A DNA stretch of 64,000 bases from Gnetum montanum (taxonomy: Eukaryota; Streptophyta; Gnetopsida; Gnetales; Gnetaceae). The notes beneath the pieces are model-generated. The model saw nothing but the letters and a program-made list of their open reading frames with translations, made no database searches and was not told the DNA's origin. A program made the position numbers and the translations under genes. The DNA lies in assembly GCA_015680685.1 (NCBI GenBank), contig MNCI01006092.1, positions 81,065 to 145,064 on the forward strand. The letters are read 5' to 3'. The stretch's first letter is position 1, and each line of letters begins with the position of its first letter. This document shows, piece by piece, positions 23,412-35,112 of the stretch.

Positions 23412-24165
23412 TGATGAGTAACGAGTAGTTCCTATGTCAAACCATATGAATCATTAGTTTTCACTAAGAAATTTGTTGAATTTTGTAGACTTTATCTCTC
23501 TAAGTATACTAAGTTTAGGAAGTGAATTTAATGTATGTGATTGTTGTCTTCTTAGTTTCACTTATGAAGTGCAAGTTTATGGTTAAGTGTAACTGCGGCA
23601 TATGATTTTTATCATTTTATATTTATTTTTTTAATCATCTAAGTGCTAGAAAATAAAGTAATTAAATGCTTAATTAATTAAATAACTAACTATTATTCTA
23701 ATTAATCCTAATAGAAGCATTTTTTTATTACTATACACATCTTGAACCATGTTACAACATTACCTACGTTACCAAGTGTTAAGTGCTAATGAGATTACTA
23801 AACATTAACGTATGCTAGAAATGGTTGTACTTCTATGTATTAATGAATCACTAATTAATTAATTAATTTGATGTATTAAAGTAAATCACTCAAATAATAA
23901 ATGCATTAAGTAAACATTAAGTTAATTCTAAATGCTGCAAGGTTTGTCAAGAAAGCTCATCTTTATTATTGGTCACACTAATTTGCTTAGGTACATCAAT
24001 GTTCGAATAAAGATTTGTACACTTATCACTCCTACTGTGGGTACTTATAAAATATTCTAATTGTCACATGAACAAAATGCAAGAGCTTCACTAAGATACT
24101 GACTATGGAATGCCATAAATGTGAGTAGTGAGCATGTATTTATAGGTAAAGATAGACACTATGTT
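23412..24165 (-). repeat. 5' LTR of the Athila-like element (3' part missing)
   Basis: Left end set by the adjoining primer site; on the minus strand it ends in CATCA. It matches 1-600 from base 23562 on. The match stops at about 24165, where copia-related sequence begins, so roughly the first 90 bases of the LTR (its U3 start) are lost. Confidence 0.75.
24137..24144 (-). promoter_or_regulatory. LTR TATA box (Athila-like, 5' LTR)
   Basis: TATAAATA on the minus strand, matching 577-584 in the other LTR. Confidence 0.5.
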
Positions 24166-24589
24166 AACGGCTTTGTCATATAAGGTGTAGCACTTAATTT
24201 TTTTGTCATCATCGGCCTTATACTTTCAATGGTAAGTAATGTGTACTTTTAAATTACTTTTTCTTTTTTGACAATATATATATATATTCTTAGCATACTT
24301 AAGTCCTCATGTGTTCATTATGAAAGTTCGAAAATCAATGTTCAATTTCTCTTGTGCTTCACTCGTTTTTGATGATGTCCAAAAGGGGGAGAAGTTGGTA
24401 TTATTGTTGATAACTATTATGTGATGTGATGATGTGAACATCATTTATGCTTATAGTGATTGTGAATATGGTGATTGTATGTGTGGGTTACAAGTGTTAT
24501 AAGAAATATTGAAAATATATGACTTGATGACTTCTAGAGACTACTAACCCATTTTCTTAAGTTTTGAACATCACCAAAAAGGATGAGAT
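24166..24589 (+). mobile_element. 3' internal end of a copia element
   Basis: Shares TTTTTGATGATGTCCAAAA and a following GGGGGAGAAG-like run with 37340-37365, the region before the 3' LTR of the copia element at 30741-39098. It ends in the purine tract AAAAAGGATGAGAT directly before the LTR at 24590. It contains an AT dinucleotide run near 24273-24287. No ORF. Confidence 0.6.
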
Positions 24590-25779
24590 TGTTGACCTTT
24601 TGGTATGTCAAAACCTTAAGGAAAATGGAGAACATAGAATGTCATGGAATGTGATATTTTGTAGGGCATGAATGAGAACTGAAGAAATCATGTTTACAAA
24701 GAGATGTCAAAGAGGAGACTACAAGGACTTAAGAGTGCATGGACAAGCATGGACAAAGATGAAGGTTATGAGTCAGATGAAGATTCTCTAGTGATCAATA
24801 GAAGACTAAATTAGCAAGAGGAAGCTTCAGGAATCAATGTTCAAAAGTTCATAAGACATCTTTCAAAAGCAGAAGATGTCTTAGTGGAAGTGGAGCACAT
24901 GCAGAGAAGACGTCTCTCAAAAATAAGAGATGTATCCTTTCAGAAGAAGATGTCTTCATAGAGATGTCCCAATTGCTATAGAGATGTCTCCTTCAAATTG
25001 AAGTCATTTTTTAGAGAGACATCCCAATATTAAAGGAGATATCTATACTAGCTGTTAAATAGTTATTGTACAAATTTTGAGGTGATTTTAGAAACTTTGA
25101 TGCTATAAGAAGACTTCATTCTCTTGAATATTATGCAAGCATTGTGAAATAACTATCACTATTAAAGTAATCATTGTATATTGTACTTGTGTACTTCATT
25201 TTTCATATCATTTGCTTGATTGTAGAATTGTGCTTCAAGGTACAAGGATCTATAATTAAATTACAATCTTTCCTTATGTTTTTGTTTCTCTCTGTTGCCT
25301 TGCTTGGGTTAATGTGCTTCTTGTGAGAAAACATTGTAATTGAGCTTGTTGGGATCTTGTGGGATTAAGTGTTTATGCAATGTCAAAATACTTTGGAGTA
25401 GAGCTTAATTTGTGAAGGTTGTAGTATCATCTAAACTACTTTTGAGCTTGTTGGGACCTTGAGAGGATGAGAGTTATTGTAGGATCAAAACTTTTTAAAG
25501 GTTGTCGGATCGTTGAAATCACATTCTAAGCTTGATGGGACCTTATGGGGTTAAGTGGTTTCACAACAATGAAATGCTTTAGAGTAGAGCTTAGAGCTTA
25601 TATAGGGTGTGGTATCCTTCAAATGTGAAACAAAGTTTGGAGTTGTGCAAGGAATTTACACTTTGAGTGTGGATTACACAAGTTGGGGAATCAATTAAAA
25701 TTTTGGTGTGGTTTTTATGGCTATTTAATTTTATTTAGAGGAACTTATTCAACCCTCATTTGTAAGATATTAATCTTCA
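24590..25779 (+). repeat. Copia LTR (family copy L1, 3' LTR)
   Basis: Starts TGTTGACCTTTTGGTATG after a purine tract and ends AATCTTCA. Related copies are 30741-32175 and 37716-39098 (plus) and 33873-35107 (minus). Bases 24880-25070 hold a run of AGATGTCT / AGACATCT / AGACGTCT motifs. The last ~600 bases repeat GAGCTTGTTGGGACCTTGTG several times. It is inserted in the RT of the minus-strand copia that follows; the left flank of the insertion is lost. Confidence 0.85.
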
Positions 25780-26290
25780 ATAGAGTCACATTAGCTCTAC
25801 CTCTTTCAAAGCCATTATGCAAGATATGTTAAGAGTCTTTCATACCATGCACTAGGAGGTTGTTTGAGCCTATAAAAAGCTTTCTTTATTTTAAAAATTG
25901 GGGTGAATGTGATGTATAAAGTTTTTAGGTTTCTCAACAAAAAATTCCTCTTGAATATTCCCATTTAAGAAAGCACTTTTAATGTCCATTTGACCCAATT
26001 TGATTCTTTTGATGCTAGCATAGATTAGAAGGAGTCTAAGGGATTCTTGCCCTACTATAGGAGAAAAAGTTTCATTGAAATAAATATCCTTTTGTTGATT
26101 ATAGCCATTAGAAATTGATCAAGCTTTGTTTTTAATTATGTTCCCATTCTCATCCATTTTATTCCTAAATACACATTTTATTCCAATGATTTATTTGTTG
26201 TTGGGTTTAGGAGTAAGTTCTTATACATCATTTCTAATAAATTAGTTCAACTCATCTTACATAGCTAAGATCCCCTCTTCCTCCTTTTCT
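25780..26290 (-). pseudogene. Reverse transcriptase N-terminal half, copia (broken)
   Basis: Minus-strand motifs: FRNKMDENGNIIKNKA, YNQQKDIYFNETFSPIVG, then IKLGQMDIKSAFLNGNIQEE and ALYRLKQPPSAWYERL. These are the classic copia RT blocks, including the first catalytic Asp in QMDIKSAFL. The sequence stops inside ERGRANVTL at 25780 where the plus-strand LTR begins; the YVDD part is missing. Two stops and one frameshift. Confidence 0.85.
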
Positions 26291-26519
26291 ACTTAACTAA
26301 AATTTTTAGGCTCAATTTTTGAAATGTAGATAGTGTAAGTATAAATCTCTCTTTTTCTAATCCTATTTTTTATTCCATCATTTAATTATCCAATTACATT
26401 ATTAAGAGAGAGTGAAATTCTCAATCTTGAAATTTTACTTTGATCTTCTTTTCAGTTTTGTTATTTGACATATTGCCCTTATTTTCATCTTCTATTTTAG
26501 GTTATTTATCTAATACAAC
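26291..26519 (-). pseudogene. Integrase-RT linker, copia
   Basis: Low-complexity, lysine/asparagine-rich remnant with several stops; no motif. It corresponds to the variable linker between integrase and RT of copia polyproteins. Confidence 0.45.
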
Positions 26520-27340
26520 TTAAGGTGTTTGAAGATTTTTTTGAAAAGGGATTTCCTTATCATTAGTTTGCATATAAAGGCCATCATTATCATCTATTTT
26601 CATATTTATAGTTTTCTTTATAATGTTAGTTCTTTTTTTGTAAACTCTATACACCCTACTAACTGTAGAGTATCCTAGAAAAATTCCTTTATTAGCGTTA
26701 TGATCAAATTTTCTCAAAGCATCCTTTTCATTTAAAATAAAGAATTTAGCACCAAAAACATGAAAATAGCTTATTGAAGGTTTTCTACAAGTCCAAAGCT
26801 CATAGAGAGTTTTTGAGGTGAATCTTCTTACTAGAACTCTATTAGAGACATAGCATGTAATGTTGATTGCTTCTGACCAAAAATGATAAGGAAAATTTCT
26901 ATCATTTAGGATGGTTATTTCCATTTCATTTAGAAATTTGTTTTTGCATTAAGTAAATTCATTTTGTTGGGGAGTTATAGGGGTAGAGAATTAATGATGA
27001 ATTCCATTCAATTGATAATATTCTTCAAATTTGGGATTTTAGAATTCTCCTCCATTATCACTTTTGTTTAATTTTATTGCATACTTTTTCTTACTTTGTA
27101 ACTAACTATAAATTCTCACAAAATATTCAAAAGCTTCATCTTTATGATATAAGAAGGCAATCCATGTAAAATGAGAAAAATCATCTATGATGATAAGATA
27201 ATATATTTTCTTTCCTAAGTTAAAAATTTGTGAAGGTCCTACCAAATTCAAATGAAGCAAATCTAAAGGACATGAGGTAGAGATGTGAATTTTCTTACCA
27301 AAGCTCACCCTTATTTATTTTCCTTTTTGACAAGCATTAT
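26520..27340 (-). pseudogene. Integrase, copia (broken)
   Basis: Motifs on the minus strand: DNACQKGK (end of the zinc-binding region), PLDLLHLNLVGPSQ, LIIIDDFSHFTW (first catalytic Asp), KSDNGGEF (second Asp), TPITPQQN, then the open C-terminal part 26520-26924 (FWSEAINITCYVSNR; GIFLGYSTVSRVYRVY). Two longer open pieces remain, 27102-27308 and 26520-26924. Stops lie between them. Confidence 0.9.
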
Positions 27341-28166
27341 CTAAAGAGAGGGAGTGAAACATACCTTTCTTTCCTATAAAGTCTTATCCTCATTACCTTA
27401 TCTTATATTCTCCTTTAAGTGATTTCCTTTAGTCTTTTAATGTATTCCTAGCTACTTGTTCTATGTCACATATTCCTATAAGATCAAATAAGGAGTTTTT
27501 GACAATTTTTAAAATTATTCAATTAGTAGTATTCATTCAACATATATTTCCTATGGCATTAGTACTTCTAGAATTAGCTAGTAATGCAAGTCAAGGAATA
27601 TTTAGATTTATATTAAGTCTTACCTTACTTGCCCATTATTTTATCATGCTTTAAAAGTGATTAGAATGAGATTGTCCATTATAGAGTACCATCTTTGTTT
27701 GGACTTGATTTTCATCCTTTTTGTTACGAAGTGTTTTGTTTAGATGTCTACTTCCATAGCCTTGTTCTTTGAAATGATTGGACTATAAATTGTCTCTAGT
27801 TATCCTCTTTGATTTAGTGTTGTGTGTAGCTAGTAGTGCGACATGTGCAACTACCTCTCCTTCTTGATTTTTCTCCTTCAATTTCCAAACCTGTTTGATC
27901 TATAAGACATACTTTCTTGGGTTATTTTGTTAAGACTAGGTAGTCATGTTATAATGTTTTATCCTTAAATGCAATGTGATTGAATAGGTCCATACATTTC
28001 ATTATAGTAACACAGTTTTTCTCATTTGGTCCAAATGTTTAAACATGAATGTACATTTCCATTTTGGTGAGATACTTGTGGATGCCTCAGCATGATAGTT
28101 GTTTCATAGTTCTCTTTTGTTGTTTCCCCTTATCCTAGTAAGGTATCTTTCACTTTTGTAAATTTT
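27341..28166 (-). pseudogene. Presumed protease/pre-integrase part, copia (unrecognisable)
   Basis: By position this should hold the zinc knuckle, protease and pre-integrase domains, but I cannot read clear motifs. Bases 27430-27660 look different from their surroundings (longer open frame on the plus strand, no copia motif) and could be a small foreign insertion. Confidence 0.35.
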
Positions 28167-28682
28167 TCATTGGTTACCTTTAGGCTTGCAAGTTCCTTTT
28201 TGATCTACTCCTAAGAAAGGATTAGCTTTTGATCTACTTAATTTTGTAATTGTTTCATTGATGACCTTTAGGTTTGCATTTTTCTTTTCAAGATTCAAGC
28301 ATTTTCCATTAATTTGTTCTAAATCAATTTCTTTACTATGTAAAGCCTTTTTCATTTTGATACATAAATTTTAAAAGGAAACTATCTTTTTACAAAGAAG
28401 ATCATACCTTTCTTTAATCATACATTCAGATGCTTTAGCTTCTCTTGTGTTATTGATATGATTAATGATGAGAGCCTCATGTGAAAGAGCCATGCAAAGA
28501 AAGTGTGAACTTGTTGAAGTATCATTAATTTCTTCTTCATTGTATTCGATAACCCAACTAGTATAGAGATTTTTTGTTTTCTTTTCTTCTTTGATGAGCT
28601 TCTTTTTCTTGCAACTTGTTTGCACTACATCATTCAAAGGCCACATGGCATTTTCTACCATACATACAGCTTTATATAGAAG
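28167..28682 (-). pseudogene. gag C-terminal part, copia (broken)
   Basis: Two open pieces, 28371-28661 and 28167-28355, separated by a single stop. They read CMIKERYDLLCKKIVSF and then a coiled-coil region (LEQINGKCLNLEKKNANLKV), like the gag end of many plant copia elements. The N-terminus is missing because Tat-like element 2 begins at 28683. Confidence 0.65.
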
Positions 28683-29823
28683 TGTAATGCTTTAAACATT
28701 TGGTGATGAAAAAACCAAAAGTTTTAGGTGAAATAGTTTGACTCTGGATTTCATGGGCCTCAAAAAAGGGATCCAAAGTGCCTTGGACAATCTTGCTGAT
28801 CACCTATGAACTTAGAAATTGTAAACATATGCAAAAAAATATGATAAAAATGGTAGATCTAATATGGAAAAAAACATAAAAATAAACTTGCAATGCATAA
28901 ATGAACTACAAAATTTTATTAAAATAATAAGAATGTTGAGGAAATAGAGTTCAAATAAGTACAAGTTATGTCCTATGATGCACAAAAGATACTTGAGGTC
29001 CAATGAAATTGGTAGAATGGATCTTGCAATCAGCTTCATGAACTGGATGCTCCAAAGCTTCAACTCCCAAAACTCTTTGCTAATTCTCAAGTATAGATCT
29101 GCTTTGTTTGGGTGTTGGAATGGTGGATGGTTGTTGGACTTTTTGTTGTCATGTAATGCTCTGAGTGTCTCTATGTTCATCTAAATGCAAATTTCCTAGA
29201 AAATCTTTTGAATGTGTTCCATCTTAGTTTAAATAGGCTATTTATGTCTGGTTTGATGCTGCAATTTTTTTCCATGATTGCTAATAGATCACTACAAATT
29301 GCAGGTGTGGTAGGCCACCAAGAATAGTGTATTTTTCCAATTTTGGTAATTTTGATGCATGAATGCCATCAAAAATATGTTGGCTTTCATAAAAGTATGT
29401 TCACTTGAAAATATACGTTGGCTTTACCAAGAATATGATAGCCTTGAAAAATATATGTTGGATCCCATGAAAAATACACTGGCCTTAACATGAAAATCAA
29501 AGTCCAACAATTCTCATGCTAGTTGTAGGTGGTTCCAACGTATTAATTACTTTGACCAACATAAAAGCCATGAAAAACCCAAATTTCATGATTTCCAAGG
29601 CATTCTTAGCCTTCCCAAGCTCATATACATACATGGCATAACTTTTTCCACTTAGGAAGTGAGGCAATAACAACTTATGAGGCATTTTTAAAGCCTCAAT
29701 AAGTTAAAGTATGAAAAATTGTAGCCTATGAAATGCAAACTTCACATTTTACAATAAAATCCTACCTCAAATTCAATGGTAAAGGTTATGAATTACAACA
29801 TGAATTTTCTTAGTGGTGTTTCA
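28683..29823 (-). repeat. 3' LTR of Tat-like element 2
   Basis: On the minus strand it begins TGAAACACCACTAAG, close to the young LTR start TGAAACACCATGAAA, right after a polypurine tract. The outer end is set at 28683 by alignment to the ends of the element 1 LTRs. At 1.14 kb it is shorter than in element 1 and lacks the long tandem boxes. A degraded TATA-like run (ATAAATAG) lies near 29233-29240. Confidence 0.75.
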
Positions 29824-29840
29824 TTGCTCCCTCTTTGTTG
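29824..29840 (-). other. Polypurine tract of Tat-like element 2
   Basis: CAACAAAGAGGGAGCAA on the minus strand, directly before the LTR start; matches the tract of element 1 at 3386-3402. Confidence 0.8.
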
Positions 29841-30740
29841 ATGTTTTGAGGATCAACTTGAGAGGCATCAACAAAGAATGCAAAAACATCACCATAGGTC
29901 TACCACCAACGTTTCCTCTCTATGCTTGATTTTGTAGCTATCAAACCATGATGAAGAATTCTTGTGATGATGAGATAAGGTTATGATCAGATGATATAGT
30001 ATAAAGGATATATTCAATTTTAAGGGTATGGTCATAGTGGTTAATAATGAATTTCACATGCTGACATCATGGTTATTATAGTGACATGTTTTGTGCTTCA
30101 TGCTTTGAGATGATAGTCACTCGGTAATTTTCTTGAGGAACCAACACTTCGGTCCAAGACTTCATTGGCCATTAGACTCCTTCCTTTACTTAGTTGGAGC
30201 CATTAATTTGTATTTTAGGCTTTATTAGCCTCTTAGATACTTGGTAATTTTTTTTATCTTTTTTTTTGTGGGGTGAAACCTTCATTGGATTTCATTACTA
30301 AGGTCGAACTTAATTTTTTTTCTTGTTGAATGAGATGTGTTACACCTAATGAACTTGATGGTGAAGCATGAAGGAGAAGATGTCATATGGCCACAGTGCA
30401 TGAATGTCAATCATAAGTCATCGTTGTTAATAGGATAAGGAAGGTTTTAATTAGGCTATGGGATAGTGACTTAAAAAGAGTAATGAAAATGATGTGAAAT
30501 AAGAACTCTTGGTGTAACAAGACAAGCTAACCAAATATCATGCATCAAGGTCACATGATAACTTGATACTGTAATGATTTGCACCCTTGTGATGACCTCT
30601 AGGCTTCATCCTTTAAGCACAACTCCAAGAGAACAAGAAAAAAAGACAAAGAAAACATGTTAATACAATACATTACATAAGGCTACTTGAGGTAACTAGA
30701 AAACTAGGCTACCATAGATTATTATTATTACAATACAAAG
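29841..30740 (-). other. 3' untranslated region of Tat-like element 2
   Basis: No gene. Several blocks match the 3' region of element 1 (for example 29841-29900 with 3403-3470 and 30570-30670 with 4345-4440). The region ends at the copia insertion. The first bases of the minus-strand reading after the insertion (an AATAATAATAAT run then a stop) probably finish the integrase frame. Confidence 0.55.
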
Positions 30741-32175
30741 AGATCCATATGATGTGCATTAGATTTACAAAATTTGTGGTTTATTTCTTATGCCAAATAG
30801 AAAGAGAGAGAGAGAGAGAGACCATGCTGGCTCTCTTGGTATTAGTTGTAAAGGTCATCGACGTCAAATGTTGATTTGTACCTATAAAGAAGACTATGTT
30901 AGATGTAATAAGGATTGAGATAGGAGAGTTTTTTTGACCTTTTAGTATGTTAAAAACTTAAGGAAAATGGAGAACATAGAATGTTTGTGGAATGGGATGA
31001 TTTTTTAGGGCATGAATGAGAACTCAATAAATGAGATCTACAAAGAGATATCAAAGAAGAGACTACATGGGCAAGATGAGAGCATGGATGACTACAAGAT
31101 AAATTTAGATATTCTAGGGATTAAGAGGAAGCTAAATTAAGAAGAAAAAGCTTTAAGAACTAGATCTCAAAAGTTGAAAAGATGTATTCAAAGAATAGAA
31201 GACGTCTTGGCTGAAGAAGAATTCCATCACAAGAAGACATCTTTAAAAAAATAGGAGATGTCTCCCAAAAATAGGAGACATATCTTTTTTAAAGAAGACA
31301 TCTTCCCAAATACATCTCCCTAGAGACATCCCATCTTAAAAGGATAAGTCTCCCTAGAGTTGAAGCTGATTTCAAAAAGATGTACCAATCTCATAGGAGA
31401 CATCCATACTAGCTGTTAGATAGCCATTGTATGGAGTCTGAGGTGTTTTCAAAAACTCCAAGGTGGTAAGTAGACTTCAAACTCTTGGAAATTATGCAAG
31501 CATTATCTACAAGAAAGATATCATAGTCTATCTTATGCTATTGTACTTGTGTACCTGAATTATCACATCATTTATTTGATTTGTTGTGGGACTATACTTC
31601 ATTATACAAGGAATTTATAAATTGAATTACATTCTCTCCTTATAATTTGGTTTCTCTTCTTGTTTCTCTACAGGGTTGATGTGCTTCTTGTGAGAAGGCA
31701 TATGTATTGAGCTTGTTGGGATCCTATGAGATTGAGTGGTTTGGTAGCATCAAAACACTCTTGAGCAGAGCTTAGTTTTGTAAAGATTGTGGGATCCTTG
31801 AAACCACATTTTGAGCTTGTTGGGACCTTGTGAGGTTGAGTGGTTTCACAATGATGAAACACTCTAGAGTGGACTTAGAGCTTATATAGGATATGGTGCC
31901 CTTCAAACCACATTTTGAGCTTGTTTGGACCTTGTGAGGTTGAAAGATTTCATAGTAATGAAAATATCCATAGTGAAGCTCAAATCTTGTAAAGGTTGTG
32001 GTATCCTCTAAATCTCATTTTAGAAGAAACAAAATTCAAAGGTGTGCAAGGAATCTATCCTATGAGTGTGGAGTAGCCAACTTGGAGAACCATGTAATTC
32101 TTATGTTTTGTGTAATAAGTGTTGCTTGTGATTTGGGAAACTTATTTATCCCCCCTTATAAGTTCTTGGTCCTCA
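30741..32175 (+). repeat. Copia LTR L2 (5' LTR)
   Basis: Ends TTCTTGGTCCTCA two bases before the primer site. The start is the first base shared with 37716 (GAGATCCATATGATG). It has a 200-base 5' extension, with a GA microsatellite at 30802-30820, that copies at 24590 and 33873 lack. An array of AGATGTCT / AGACATCT motifs lies at 31190-31400. Confidence 0.8.
30802..30820. repeat. GA microsatellite in copia LTR
   Basis: About nine GA units; present at the same LTR position at 37783-37798. Confidence 0.85.
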
Positions 32176-32177
32176 AG

Positions 32178-32190
32178 TGGTATTAGAGCT
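32178..32190 (+). other. Primer binding site, copia (initiator Met tRNA type)
   Basis: TGGTATTAGAGCT, one base off the usual plant copia site TGGTATCAGAGCT, two bases after the LTR end. It confirms orientation and the 5' LTR end. Confidence 0.85.
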
Positions 32191-32230
32191 AGGTACTCTT
32201 GCACTCAACATTAACATTCAAGAGTGAACT

Positions 32231-33870
32231 ATGAAGGGAACATCATACATCAAGCCACTTGTGTGTGATGGATTCAATTTTACCTACTAGAAGGCAAGGA
32301 TGTAGGGCTTCTTTGAATCAATGGAGTTTGAGGTTTGGGAGCCCATTCTTGAAGGATACACACCACCAGTTGATAGTGCAACAAAGGCCTTCAAGCCATG
32401 AAGTAAGTGGATGTCAAAAGAAAGAGATAAGTTTATGTATGATTCCAAAGAAAAAAATTGTTTATATTATGCATTAAATAAGTTTGAATTTAATAGGATA
32501 GCTGGCTGTAGAATTGTTAAGGAAATTTGGGAAACCCTAGAAGCTACTTATGAAGGTACATAAATAGTCAAATAATCCAAACTGTTGGTCTTACAAAGTG
32601 AATATGACAAACTCAAAATGAGAGAAGGTGAAAATATAAAAGACTATTTTTGTATAACTAATGATCTAGTTGTAGCAATTAGGGGCACAGGCAAGGACTT
32701 GCCTAAAAGTGATGTGATAATAAAAATGATTAGAAAACTATAACCAGAGTTTAGACCTCAGGTTACAACCCTGGAGGAGATTGGAGATTTTTTAGTTCTA
32801 AAATTCAAAGAGCTTCAAAGTGATCTTATTCCTTATGAAATGAACCTCATAAGTGAAGGGGAAATAAAAAATAAAAGCTCATTGCCCTAAAATTAGTGTC
32901 TAAAGAAAAGGAACCTATTGAGCAAGATGTGAGCAGTGAAGACAAGATAGCTTTTCTTTCAAGAAGAATCCAATGACTACTTGCAAGAAAAAGAAAGAGC
33001 TTCAATCAATAGGGATCCAATCAATCTAACTCTAAAGGTAAGGTTAAAGGTAAGTATTAATCAAACTCTAATTTTGATTCTTTTTTAATAGAATGTTGGG
33101 TTTGTGGTGAAGAGACCATATGGGCTCCGAATGTCCTAGTAATGGCAAGTTACAATGGAATGATAGGAATTACCTGGATACAAAAAATACCAATTTCTAC
33201 ACAATTTGGAATGATGGAAAATAAAGTGAAGAAGAGGTGGAGATGATGTAAAAGATTCACATATCATATGTATGGCCCTCATAGAGGATGATGTTGACAT
33301 CTGAGATGGTGATCAATCTAAGAATGAGGAAGAGAGGTATGATCTATAGTGTAAGGAACCCTTATTACTACTAATCTCACAAAAGAAATCTTAGACCTTA
33401 GGGTTGAGGATAAAGAGCTAACTAGTCTTATAAGTAAATTAAGGAAGAACTTGTAGATGTCAAACTTGTAAATGAAAGGTTGATCAAAGAAAAAGAGTTC
33501 CTTTATATGGTTCTTGGGCAAGAAAGAAGTCCACATGATAAAAGTGGACTATGGTGTTACTCATAAGAAGAAGCATCAACACAAACTTCATTCAAATAAT
33601 GGGCTTCTCCAAATACTGAAGTATAAACAAATACCACATTCCAACCATAAATAGCTCTAAGGTTAAATTAATCTAATCATAATTAAAAAGTTAGATGTTA
33701 TTACTGTAATAGATTTGGACACAAGCAATGGAATTGCAATTTCAAGTTTTATGATATGAACACTTAGTTGTATCATAAGACTCCTTGGTCTTACCCAAAT
33801 GCACCTAAAGAGGAAATCTTGTAGGGAAAAATGAAATGTAGGACAACTCAAGAGTATAAGGAAGAAGATA
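32231..33870 (+). pseudogene. gag, copia (broken, interrupted by a solo LTR)
   Basis: Begins at ATG 32231 (MKGTSYIKPLVCDGFNFTYW), the copia gag_2/UBN2 type N-terminus. It continues with EIWETLEATYEGT and MREGENIKDYFCITNDLV, and a CCHC zinc knuckle at 33696-33737 (CYYCNRFGHKQWNC) that is fully intact. Stops and a frameshift occur throughout. After 33872 a solo LTR is inserted; the frame resumes at 35108 and soon fades. It would form virus-like particles and bind element RNA. Confidence 0.8.
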
Positions 33871-35112
33871 TGTGTGGATCATTGAACTTAGAGGTGGGGC
33901 TGGGGGGAGGGGGTCGAGGGATGTTGGGGAAGATGAATAAGTTTCCCAAATTAAAACTTTTTGAGACAAAGCACACACATGAAATTTAACATGGTTCCCC
34001 AACTTAGGTAGTCCACACTCGGAGGGTAGATCACAAGCACACCTCTAGATTTGTTTCTCTCAAATGTGATTTGAAGGGTCCATACCTTGTACAATCTTCA
34101 AGTCCTACTTTGGAGTGTTATGCCACAACACCAACCACTCAACCCCACAAGGTCCTGTCAAGCTTAGAATGTGGTTTCTAGGTTTCCACAACCTTTACAA
34201 TCTTGAGATCTACTCTAGAGTGTGGTGCCATAACACCACTCACTTAATCCCATAGGATCCTGACAAGCTCAAGCAAGATGCCTTTTGAAAAGAAGCACAT
34301 CAACCATGTAGGGAAACAAGAGAACAACAATTAGAAGGGATGAATGCAACTTAGTTTGCTAATCCTTATACTTTGAATTAAAACACACTTTACAATGAAC
34401 AAATGATGATACAATGAAAAGCAACAGAGATCACAATGATAGTAAAATGATTACACATAATATTGCACATTTCCCAATGCATATGATGTTTTCTTATAGT
34501 TGCTATGTTTCCAAATCCATCTTAGAACTTGTGCAATGGCTAGCCAACAGTCACTAATGATCATGGAAGGAATCTTCTTCATGCCTAAGACATCTTTTTA
34601 TATTTTCCCTCTATTCTGGAAAGACATCTTTGTTCAGGAAAGACATCTTTCTAAAATCTCTATTCTGGGAAGAGTGTTTCATGGAAGATGTCTTTTTGAA
34701 CCTAGACTACATTCTATGAAGATGTCTTTTCTAAAGGAAAAACATTTGCTGTTTCTTGAAGATGTCTTTGCCTATACATTCCCCACTTCTATCAAGATGC
34801 CTACTATTTCTTAGAGACATTTTTCTTCAACATTCCTTTGCATGATGAATTCATCATTCCATGTCCATAACCTTGATCTTTTTCATGCTTCAATGATGAC
34901 AACTTTACTTGTCTGCATTTTTTAAAATTCTTTTCTCTTAAGCTTGCCTATTGTGGATGAACTCTTAAGACCTTGTGGACGCCTTTCCCCTTTTGTTTAC
35001 ACCAGTGCATTCCTTGTCATCTTATCTTGGTCCTATAACCACAACAACCACATACACATCCTTTGTCTTAATTTTACTTAATGTTTTGACACATCAAAAG
35101 GTCCACAATATG
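33868..35112 (-). mobile_element. Solo copia LTR with perfect 5-bp target duplication
   Basis: LTR at 33873-35107 on the minus strand, starting TGTGGACCTTTTGATGTG. It is flanked by ATATG at 33868-33872 and ATATG at 35108-35112. No internal sequence. It is the same family as 24590-25779 (no 200-base extension). Host gag reads across the duplication (EEDM then ENQKKRKW). The single LTR implies recombination between the two LTRs of a former full insertion. Confidence 0.9.

Larger units (their letters stand above)
1..24165 (-). mobile_element. Old Athila-like Ty3/gypsy retrotransposon (outer element, interrupted)
   Basis: A minus-strand element whose parts appear in the expected order when read from right to left: 5' LTR (23412-24165), tRNA-Asp type primer site, gag, protease, RT, RNase H, integrase, a long spacer, an extra ORF in the envelope position, and the 3' LTR (1-692, cut by the window edge). 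The two LTRs are direct copies: window base 1 aligns with base 23562. Integrase and RNase H motifs (TPYHPQANGQ; EFDLTMVDQKGIKNVVANHL) are of the Athila type. It is interrupted by a Tat-like element at 1570-12983, so its own length is about 12.7 kb. All coding parts carry many stops. Lineage is inferred from motifs and primer site, not from a tree. Confidence 0.8.
25780..28682 (-). mobile_element. Copia retrotransposon remnant (minus strand)
   Basis: From right to left: gag end, protease/linker area, integrase, RT. It is truncated at 25780 by the copia LTR and at 28682 by the 3' LTR of Tat-like element 2. No LTR of its own is visible. Confidence 0.8.

Noticed and set aside
27463-27654. Hydrophobic 63-codon plus ORF inside the minus copia remnant
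   Set aside because: Considered as an organelle-derived membrane protein fragment; no recognisable match and short, so recorded only as an oddity of the copia linker.
30802-30820. GA repeat as an independent regulatory insertion
   Set aside because: It is part of the LTR in both copies at the same place, so it is annotated as LTR sequence.
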